Below are positions 45,337 to 50,878 of a stretch of 50,878 bases of DNA, in pieces. The DNA lies in the NCBI GenBank assembly GCA_024763535.1, contig JANTFH010000014.1:1-50878 (forward strand), written 5' to 3'. Source of the stretch: Thermodesulfobacteriota bacterium. GTDB taxonomy: Bacteria > Desulfobacterota > Anaeroferrophillalia > Anaeroferrophillales > Tharpellaceae. Position numbers and translations under genes: made by a program. Position 1 is the first letter of the stretch; each line of letters begins with the position of its first letter. The notes under the pieces were generated by a model. It was not told where the DNA came from. It did no database searches and worked only from the letters and a program-made list of their open reading frames with translations.

Positions 45337-45519
45337 ATGAAAATTACCATCAAAGAAAAAATTGCTACATTTGTACCGGAAAATGATCAGGAAGCCAAAG
45401 CCCTGGATATGCTTTGGAAGAATGTCATCGATTGCGACGCTTACAACAAAAAGCTTGCTCCTATGGGATCTTACCTACCCGGTGAAGGCGATGGCGCCCG
45501 GTTCCTCATCGAGGATTAA
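45337..45519 (+). CDS. Small protein of unknown function, 60 residues
   Basis: 60 residues from ATG 45337, chosen for AAGGAG at the proper distance; upstream in-frame codons are not protein-like. The sequence starts MKITIKEKIATFVPENDQEAKALDMLWKN, has one Cys (about 32) and ends GARFLIED, with no signal or membrane segment. It has its own promoter, ribosome site and strong terminator, so it is a real monocistronic gene. I do not recognise the family. The shared operator-like dyad with feoA suggests a metal-related regulation, but that is inference. Confidence 0.75.
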   Translation: MKITIKEKIATFVPENDQEAKALDMLWKNVIDCDAYNKKLAPMGSYLPGEGDGARFLIED

Positions 45520-45556
45520 TGCCTTCGACATGCTGTAATAGATTGTCCAAAATAAC

Positions 45557-45595
45557 AAAAAAGCGCCCGGCAATAATACTGTCGGGCGCTTTTTT
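45557..45595 (+). terminator. Rho-independent terminator of the 60-residue gene
   Basis: AAAAAAGCGCCCG (45557-45569) pairs with CGGGCGCTTTTTT (45583-45595), 13 bp, with a 13-base loop. A strong terminator and a typical landing site for group IIC introns. Confidence 0.92.
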
Positions 45596-45837
45596 GTTGC
45601 CGGAGAAGCGCACTTATTTGCGACCTTGGGTGCGGGCCGAAATGGCCGTATTTGGATTGCAGGGTTTATCCCCGCATTAGTTTTACGGCTCTTTAGCAAC
45701 GGCCTTAATTCGGCCAGGGAAAAGTCGGTAATATGGTCGGCCAATTGTTTAATTACTTCGGGAGAGAGATCTTGTCCGATTAGGTACTCCAAACCTCGTC
45801 CGCGTATAACGGTAAACCTTTTCACTTAATCGTGAAG

Positions 45838-46005
45838 TGTACTCGTGAGGAGCCGTGTTCGTAAATAGCGCCAGCACGGTTCTAAAAGGGACCGGGGCCA
45901 ACTGATGTATGGTTGAAATACTGTGGCACCGCCGGGAAACCAGGCGGAAAACTGAGAAAACAAACCTCAACCTGAAGCATCGGAAGAAACCGGTCTACTC
46001 GACCA
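45838..46005 (+). ncRNA. Probable 3' remnant of a group II intron (domains V-VI)
   Basis: GAGCCGTG (start about 45853) and CACGGTTC (about 45878) form the lower helix of domain V with the AGC catalytic triad, around the AAATAGCG loop region typical of bacterial introns. Downstream, GACCGG and CCGGTC close a domain VI-like helix with an insertion of about 100 bases, ending CTACTCGACC. No reverse transcriptase frame is left upstream, so the intron is truncated or internally deleted. It begins shortly after a terminator stem, where group IIC introns insert. The upper stem of domain V has a mismatch, so it is probably dead. Assigned from memory of the structure. Confidence 0.55.
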
Positions 46006-46069
46006 GACATACACGGACAAGGAATTGTATCCGGTTTCGTCTGTGGTTGAAAAAGCAGTTACTTTGCGC

Positions 46070-46099
46070 TTGACTTGCAGGGTGAAAACGCTGTAATTT
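46070..46099 (+). promoter_or_regulatory. Candidate promoter of the SYLF gene
   Basis: TTGACT (46070-46075) with an 18-base spacer to TAATTT (46094-46099), 40-odd bases before the chosen ATG at 46143. Confidence 0.45.
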
Positions 46100-46142
46100 A
46101 GTGGAGAAATAAAACGCTATGAAATCTAAGGAGAAGTCTGTT

Positions 46143-46838
46143 ATGCGTTGTCAAAAAGTTGTGATCTGTTTTTTCTGTCTGTTGTTTATAATCTCTTCGG
46201 CTCCGGTATTTGCCGAAAATAACAGGGAAATTGCCAAGGTTGAGGTTTGTGCTGATGTCTTTCGTCAGTTTGTGGCCATGCCCGACAATGCGCCCCCCAA
46301 AGCCCTGCTTAATAACGCCCTGGCAATCGCGATTATTCCCGGGATTATCAAGGCCGGTTTCATCGCCGGCGGCCGTTACGGCTGGGGCGTGATGATGTGC
46401 CGTAAAGATGACGGCAACTGGTCCAATCCGGTATTTGTGAACGTCGGAGGTGGTAGCTTTGGATTTCAGGCCGGGGTTCAGTCTATAGATGCGATCATGG
46501 TCTTTAAGAGTCGCAAGAGCGTCGATCGTCTGGCCCAGGGTAAATTTACCCTCGGGGCTGATGCGGCGGTCGCGGCCGGGCCGGTGGGGCGCAATGTGTC
46601 CGCGGGTACTGATATCAGGCTGGAGGCCGAGGTCTATACTTACTCGCGGGCCCGGGGGCTTTTTGCCGGAGTTTCGTTCACCGGTTCGGTTCTGGCGATC
46701 GATTATGCCGCAACGGACGATTTTTACGGAGCCAGCGGGTTGACCGCCGGGGATATCTTTGCCGGTAAAGCCAATCTTAAAAAGGTTCCGCCGGTGACCG
46801 GTCATCTGCTTCAAATTATTGATCAATATACCAAGTAG
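46143..46838 (+). CDS. SYLF-domain (Ysc84-like) exported protein
   Basis: 231 residues from ATG 46143, preceded by AAGGAG; ATG 46119 in the same frame is an alternative. A signal peptide (CQKVVICFFCLLFIISSAPVFA) is followed by a SYLF/DUF500 domain: AIAIIPGIIKAGFIAGGRYGWG, VFVNVGGGSFGFQAG, AAVAAGPVGRN and YSRARGLFAGVSFTGS. Family members bind phosphoinositides in eukaryotes; bacterial forms are secreted or periplasmic with unknown ligands. No link to the flanking feo genes is visible in the sequence. Confidence 0.88.
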   Translation: MRCQKVVICFFCLLFIISSAPVFAENNREIAKVEVCADVFRQFVAMPDNAPPKALLNNALAIAIIPGIIKAGFIAGGRYGWGVMMCRKDDGNWSNPVFVNVGGGSFGFQAGVQSIDAIMVFKSRKSVDRLAQGKFTLGADAAVAAGPVGRNVSAGTDIRLEAEVYTYSRARGLFAGVSFTGSVLAIDYAATDDFYGASGLTAGDIFAGKANLKKVPPVTGHLLQIIDQYTK

Positions 46839-46895
46839 ACAGCTTTCGGGACGGTATAAAATTTCTATTTCTCAGAAAGTAGGTCAACAATTTTA

Positions 46896-46944
46896 TTGAC
46901 TTGGCAACTTAAGTTTGTTATGACTAACCATAGTAGTTGGTTTA
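46896..46944 (+). promoter_or_regulatory. Promoter and operator-like dyad of the first feoA
   Basis: TTGACT (46896-46901) with a 17-base spacer to TATGAC (46919-46924). Directly downstream, TAACCATAGTAGTTGGTTTA (46925-46944) is an imperfect dyad. In reverse complement it matches the dyad at 45269-45288 in 15 of 20 positions, including a full TATGGTTA half-site. A metal-sensing repressor such as a DtxR/MntR- or Fur-type protein is the natural guess. Confidence 0.55.
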
Positions 46945-46985
46945 AACTTAAATTAGTTGTCAGTTTATCTTGTTGGTGGGAGTGA

Positions 46986-47303
46986 ATGTCGAAAGCAGGT
47001 TTTGTAAATCGTTGTTGTCACCGGGTTGCGGGCTCGGGCCGGGGTTACGGCTGTCGGCGGCAACTGCCCCTGGATGGGGAATTGCCGCTGGTTGAAGCCG
47101 GTTGCGGCCGACGTCTTGAGGTCTGCCGGGTGGATGGCGGCCGGGGTGTCTGCGGCCGCCTGGCGGCACTGGGAATCTTTCCGGGGCAGAAGGTTGAACT
47201 GGTTTGCGCCTCCGACAGTTCCCGATGTCTGGTACGGCTTAACGGTTCAACCGTTAGTTTGGGTGACGGAGCTGCGGAGAAAATTCTGGTTCGCGCGGCT
47301 TAA
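46986..47303 (+). CDS. feoA: FeoA-domain protein with Cys-rich N-terminal extension
   Basis: 105 residues. The FeoA SH3-like domain covers about 32-105 (LPLVEAGCGRRLEV, GRLAALGIFPGQKVEL, VSLGDGAAEKILVRA). About 30 residues precede it. Cysteines are frequent: 10, 11, 23, 40, 47, 56, 74 and 81, unusual for FeoA. FeoA assists FeoB-driven Fe(II) import. GGGAGTGA precedes the ATG. A strong terminator follows, separating it from the second feoA and feoB. Metal binding by the cysteines is inference. Confidence 0.82.
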   Translation: MSKAGFVNRCCHRVAGSGRGYGCRRQLPLDGELPLVEAGCGRRLEVCRVDGGRGVCGRLAALGIFPGQKVELVCASDSSRCLVRLNGSTVSLGDGAAEKILVRAA

Positions 47304-47341
47304 GAGTTTAAGATAGCCTGAAAGATTATCATCTTCTCTTT

Positions 47342-47386
47342 CCCTTTACGATGTTTTTGTTTTAATTCGTAAAGGGGTTTTTTTTT
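47342..47386 (+). terminator. Terminator or attenuator between the two feoA genes
   Basis: CCCTTTACGA (47342-47351) pairs perfectly with TCGTAAAGGG (47367-47376), followed by G and a run of nine T. It lies within the feo cluster, so it would limit read-through into the downstream feoA-feoB genes. Confidence 0.88.
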
Positions 47387-47453
47387 CTCCAGTAGTTAGT
47401 TGAGGCTAATTGTAGATATTGGATTTAGCCGGTAAATTTATACAGGATTTAAG

Positions 47454-47690
47454 ATGAAGAAAATTTCATTGCGTCATATGGCCAAAAATCAGCATGGTAC
47501 TATTACTGCGGTTAAAGTGGCTGGTGATTTGGGCCGTAGGATTCGGGATATGGGCCTGATTAAGGGTACTGAAATTACGATACAGGGCCGGGCTCCGTTG
47601 AATGACCCGGTGGCTTTGCGGATTCGCGGCAATACCCTGACATTACGCAATAATGAGGCGGATTATATCGAGGTTGAGGTTGATGAGTAA
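47454..47690 (+). CDS. feoA: Ferrous iron transport protein A
   Basis: 78 residues, the canonical FeoA length: LRHMAKNQHGTITAVK, GDLGRRIRDMGLIKGTEI and DPVALRIRGNTLTLRNNEA. It overlaps feoB by 8 bases, the usual translational coupling of FeoA and FeoB. It is a small cytoplasmic SH3-like partner of FeoB. Transcription beyond the upstream terminator may start in the 70 bases before it, where no clear promoter is seen. Confidence 0.93.
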   Translation: MKKISLRHMAKNQHGTITAVKVAGDLGRRIRDMGLIKGTEITIQGRAPLNDPVALRIRGNTLTLRNNEADYIEVEVDE

Positions 47691-49857
47691 GATAACTTTG
47701 GCTTTGACCGGGAACCCCAATGCCGGTAAAACCACACTCTTTAATGCTCTGACCGGGGCCCGCCAGCATGTCGGGAATTATCCCGGAGTTACGGTTGAGC
47801 GCAAGGAAGGGGCCTATGAAAAGGATGGTTTTGAGGCCGTAATCGTTGATTTGCCGGGTACCTATTCATTAACCGCCTACTCGGAAGAGGAGGTGGTGGC
47901 GCGGAATTTTCTTGCCAATGAAAAGCCGGCGGTGGTCATCAATATTGTTGATGCCGCCAACCTTGAACGAAATCTCTATCTTACCTGCCAGCTGCTGGAG
48001 CTTAAGATTCCCCTGATTGTGGCTTTGAATATGGTTGATGTTGCCAAAGACCGGGGGATGGATATTGATGTTGAAAAGCTCTCTCTGTTTCTCGGCGTGC
48101 CGGTGTTTCCGATTGTCGCCCGTTCGGGGCGCGGCGTTGATGATCTTATGCTTGCGGCCGGTGATATGGCAGCGGGGCGGATCGCGCCTCCGGATATGGG
48201 CAAGCTGAAGATATCCTACGGTGATGATATCGATCAGACTCTTTTGTCGATGACCGATATGATCCGGGAGCGTAATCTTCTCGATAAAAAATATCCCTCC
48301 CGCTGGATCGCGGTCAAGATAGTTGAAAATGACGAAATCCTGATTCAGGAGGTTCGCGCCGCCGATTCCGATTTAGCCGACCGGCTATTGCAGGAAGCGG
48401 AGAAAGTGGCGGATCACCTGCTGAAAACCTTCGATACCTATCCCGAAGCCCTGATTGCCGACCATCGTTACGGTTTTATCAAGGGTATCCTGAAACGCGG
48501 CATTATAACCCATCATTACGATGAGAACCGGCTCTATACCTCGGATCATATCGATAAAGTGCTGACTAATCGTTTTGCCGGGCCGCTTATTATGCTGGCG
48601 GTTCTTTTCTCAATTTACCAGATTACCTTCTCTCTGAGTGCCCTGCCGGTTACCGGGGTCGAGACGGTTTTCAACTGGCTCGCCGCCGCGGTTGACGGCC
48701 TGCTTGCCGACGGCCCCCTGAAATCTATGCTGATCTCCGGGGTCATCAACGGGGTCGGCGGGGTTTTAGGCTTCGTTCCGCTGATTATGCTGATGTTTTT
48801 CTGTATTGCTATTCTTGAGGATTCCGGTTACCTGGCCCGGGTCGCTTTCATGATGGACCGCATTTTCAGAGTGTTCGGTCTGCACGGCAGTTCGGTGATG
48901 GCCTTTATCGTCTCCGGCGGCATTGCCGGCGGCTGTGCCGTTCCCGGGGTCATGGCGACCCGGACATTGCGTTCACCGAAAGAGAGAATGGCAACCCTGC
49001 TTACGGTTCCCTTTATGAACTGCGGGGCCAAACTGCCGATTTTGGCCTTGTTGATCGGGGCTTTCTTCGCCCGGCATAAAGCCCTTTATATGTTTGCTTT
49101 TACAATCCTGAGCTGGATCATCGCTCTGGTCGCGGCTAAAGTATTACGCATGACGGTCCTGCGGGGCACCCCGACCCCGTTTGTTATGGAACTGCCGCCC
49201 TACCGCTTTCCTACATTCAAGGGCCTGATGATTCATACCTGGGAGCGTTCCTGGCAGTATATCAAAAAAGCCGGAACCGTGATTCTTATGATCTCGATTA
49301 TCCTGTGGGCGATGATGACCTATCCCGGTCTGAACCCGGAACAGAAGGCCTCTTTCATGAAGGAGCGGGCCCGGGTTGCGGCTCTTTATGAACCCGGGAG
49401 TAAAGTTTCTGAAAAGAGGCTTTTGGCTATAGATAACCGGGAGAAAGCCCTGACCCTGCAAAATTCAATCGCCGGAAAGATCGGGGTTGCGATGGAGAAG
49501 GTGACCTGGTTGAGCGGTTTTGAATGGCGGACCAATATTGCGCTTTTAGGAGGGTTCGCGGCCAAGGAAGTTGTGGTTTCAACCCTGGGGACGGCATACT
49601 CTATGGGGGAAACCGACCCGGAAGCCTCCGGCTCCCTCGGCGTCCGTCTGGCCCGGGATCCGGCCTGGAGTCCACTGGTGGCTTTAAGTGCCCTGCTCTT
49701 TATGATGTTTTACGCACCCTGTTTCGTGACTGTAGTCTGCATTGCCCGTGAGTCCGGCTCCTGGAACTGGGCCCTTTTCTCTGTTCTTTACAGTACCACT
49801 TTCGCCTTTATACTTTCAACCGTAGTCTTTCAGGTCGGCCGTCTGCTGGGGTTCTGA
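47683..49857 (+). CDS. feoB: Ferrous iron transport GTPase FeoB
   Basis: 724 residues from ATG 47683; an earlier in-frame ATG lies inside feoA. The G domain begins at once: GNPNAGKTT (about 10-18), DLPGTYS (G3) and LNMVD (G4). A helical spacer follows, then the membrane domain with two gate motifs (about 300-720). CAVPGVMATRTL and GFAAKEVVVSTLGTAYS are conserved. It imports Fe(II), driven by GTP. No FeoC gene follows; the next gene is an amino-acid binding protein after 128 bases. Confidence 0.96.
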   Translation: MSKITLALTGNPNAGKTTLFNALTGARQHVGNYPGVTVERKEGAYEKDGFEAVIVDLPGTYSLTAYSEEEVVARNFLANEKPAVVINIVDAANLERNLYLTCQLLELKIPLIVALNMVDVAKDRGMDIDVEKLSLFLGVPVFPIVARSGRGVDDLMLAAGDMAAGRIAPPDMGKLKISYGDDIDQTLLSMTDMIRERNLLDKKYPSRWIAVKIVENDEILIQEVRAADSDLADRLLQEAEKVADHLLKTFDTYPEALIADHRYGFIKGILKRGIITHHYDENRLYTSDHIDKVLTNRFAGPLIMLAVLFSIYQITFSLSALPVTGVETVFNWLAAAVDGLLADGPLKSMLISGVINGVGGVLGFVPLIMLMFFCIAILEDSGYLARVAFMMDRIFRVFGLHGSSVMAFIVSGGIAGGCAVPGVMATRTLRSPKERMATLLTVPFMNCGAKLPILALLIGAFFARHKALYMFAFTILSWIIALVAAKVLRMTVLRGTPTPFVMELPPYRFPTFKGLMIHTWERSWQYIKKAGTVILMISIILWAMMTYPGLNPEQKASFMKERARVAALYEPGSKVSEKRLLAIDNREKALTLQNSIAGKIGVAMEKVTWLSGFEWRTNIALLGGFAAKEVVVSTLGTAYSMGETDPEASGSLGVRLARDPAWSPLVALSALLFMMFYAPCFVTVVCIARESGSWNWALFSVLYSTTFAFILSTVVFQVGRLLGF

Positions 49858-49985
49858 TTTTAAGGCTAACTGGGGGTTTTAAAGATATAAATATCATTAA
49901 TTAAGTTGTGTATTGTAATTTGAGAGCAAAGGGTGTTATAAGCAAAACGCATTTATAAACAACAAAATCTAAACAGGAGAAAATT

Positions 49986-50840
49986 GTGATGAAAAGTTTA
50001 CTGACCCTATTTTTAATGCTGGCTTTTTTCGTCAACCCGTTATCGGCGCAGGAGTTGACCGGTACGTTGCAGAAAATCCAGAAGGCCGGAAAAATTACCA
50101 TCGGTTACCGGGCTTCGCAGCCGCCCATGTCTTTTCTCGATAAGCAAGGTAACCCGATTGGTTACTCAATCGATTTAGGTCGGGAGATTGCCGCTACGGT
50201 TCAATATAAAATCGGCCAGAAGATTAAGGTTGAGTACGTTCCCGTAACTGCCGCCGATCGTTTTACCGCCTTAAATAATAATAAAATTGATATCCTCTGC
50301 GGCTCAACCACAAAGACTTTGTCCCGCTGTGAGGTAGTCGATTTTACTCAGTTGACATTTGTAACCGGGGCCTCGTTTATGACTTTGAGAACTACGGATA
50401 TCAGAAATAACTTCAAGGGCAAAAAACTTGGAGTTATTAAGGGCACGACCACGGTGGTAAATCTCAAAAAGATGCTTAAGGATACCGGAACTGATGCTGA
50501 AGTTGTTCTGCTCGATTCGGCGGCTGATGGACTCAAAGCCTTGCAGAATAAGAAAATAGATGCTTTTTCCGGGGACCAGGTAGTGTTGATAGGCCTGGCT
50601 TTGACGGCAAAGAATCCGAGTGATTTCACGATTCTCAGTGATCTGTATACGTTTGAGCCTTTCGCACTGGCGGTCCGACGCAATGATGCAGATTTTCGCC
50701 TGATTGCCGATCGGGTGATCTCCAAACTCTATCGCGATAAAGAGATCCTGAAAATCTACGATAAATGGTTTGGTCAATTTGCCGCGAGAAGATCTTCCGC
50801 TTTTGAAGCCTTGATTCAGTTGAATGCTATACCGGAATAG
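49986..50840 (+). CDS. Amino-acid ABC transporter substrate-binding protein (SBP_bac_3)
   Basis: 284 residues; starts GTG 49986 or ATG 49989, both after AGGAGA. A signal peptide runs to about residue 21 (LTLFLMLAFFVNPLSA). The mature protein has GKITIGYRASQPPMSFLDKQG, GYSIDLGREIA, NNNKIDILCGSTTKT and a ligand-binding pattern of the glutamate/aspartate (GltI/AatJ) group. It captures an amino acid in the periplasm. The next gene begins at about 50856 and would be the permease. Confidence 0.9.
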   Translation: MMKSLLTLFLMLAFFVNPLSAQELTGTLQKIQKAGKITIGYRASQPPMSFLDKQGNPIGYSIDLGREIAATVQYKIGQKIKVEYVPVTAADRFTALNNNKIDILCGSTTKTLSRCEVVDFTQLTFVTGASFMTLRTTDIRNNFKGKKLGVIKGTTTVVNLKKMLKDTGTDAEVVLLDSAADGLKALQNKKIDAFSGDQVVLIGLALTAKNPSDFTILSDLYTFEPFALAVRRNDADFRLIADRVISKLYRDKEILKIYDKWFGQFAARRSSAFEALIQLNAIPE

Positions 50841-50855
50841 AGACAAACGGTAATC

Positions 50856-50878
50856 ATGACAAGCAACAAAAAAGGGGG
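50856..50878 (+). CDS. Truncated start of a next gene
   Basis: ATG 50856 opens a frame MTSNKKG that leaves the window after 23 bases, 15 bases after the binding-protein stop. A permease of the same transporter is expected, but too little is present to say. Confidence 0.3.

Noticed and set aside
45475-45825. 116-residue minus-strand reading frame starting MKRFTVIRGRGLEYLIG
   Set aside because: Its first half looks protein-like, but its 3' half runs through the terminator and the end of the 60-residue gene on the other strand, and it abuts the intron-like tail. No ribosome site or homology is visible, so I did not list it as a gene.
45749-45970. 73-residue minus-strand frame across the intron tail
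   Set aside because: It is antisense to the domain V/VI-like RNA structure and has low-complexity Arg/Ser composition; an antisense shadow.

Overview
The window looks like the chromosome of a strictly anaerobic, moderate-GC Desulfobacterota-type bacterium. Indicators are 2-oxoacid:ferredoxin oxidoreductases, a tungsten aldehyde:ferredoxin oxidoreductase, LL-diaminopimelate aminotransferase, FeoAB, a Tat-exported TRAP binding protein and acyl-CoA/Etf operons. No rRNA, tRNA or CRISPR was seen. The taxon is inferred from gene content only.

Layout. (1) 24-7721: a short-chain acyl-CoA operon on + (CaiB-type CoA transferase/racemase, two thiolases, 3-hydroxybutyryl-CoA dehydrogenase, butyryl-CoA dehydrogenase, EtfB, EtfA) closed by a strong terminator. 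(2) 8083-20842: a visibly more A+T-rich surface-glycan island on +: three sulfotransferase genes (one a two-domain fusion), three paralogous glycosyltransferases, a KpsS/KpsC-like protein, an ABC exporter, an unrecognised protein and a GT4 glycosyltransferase. Three consecutive proteins share a C-terminal tail motif. (3) 20825-22637 on -: a second ABC exporter followed by a frameshifted remnant of what looks like a nucleotidyltransferase gene. (4) 23161-29888 on +: acyl-CoA dehydrogenase, a B12 acyl-CoA mutase whose substrate residues are those of isobutyryl-CoA mutase, its B12 subunit, a four-subunit VOR/KOR-type oxidoreductase and a tandem ACT protein. This fits 2-oxoisovalerate -> isobutyryl-CoA -> butyryl-CoA, feeding region 1. 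(5) 30003-32935: dapL, an exported protein and an amidohydrolase. (6) 33053-36166: a TakP-like 2-oxoacid TRAP system, with the binding protein convergent to its membrane subunits. (7) 36384-40636 on -: a POR-type oxidoreductase whose ferredoxin subunit is fused to a GltD-like NAD(P)H flavoprotein. (8) 40821-44929 on -: glycogen branching enzyme and AOR. (9) 45337-49857 on +: a 60-residue orphan protein in its own transcription unit, a probable group II intron tail, a SYLF protein, a Cys-rich FeoA, FeoA and FeoB. The orphan gene and the first feoA share a related operator-like dyad. (10) 49986-end: an amino-acid ABC binding protein and the first codons of a next gene.

Taken together, the core metabolism moves 2-oxoacids and acyl-CoAs through ferredoxin- and Etf-linked steps (TRAP uptake, VOR, POR, AOR, mutase, beta-oxidation). 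The sulfated-glycan island is an accessory insertion between the two acyl-CoA blocks. The least explained items are the sulfotransferase/glycosyltransferase module with its shared tail, the mutase specificity, the flavoprotein-fused POR, and the orphan protein sharing an operator-like site with feoA.
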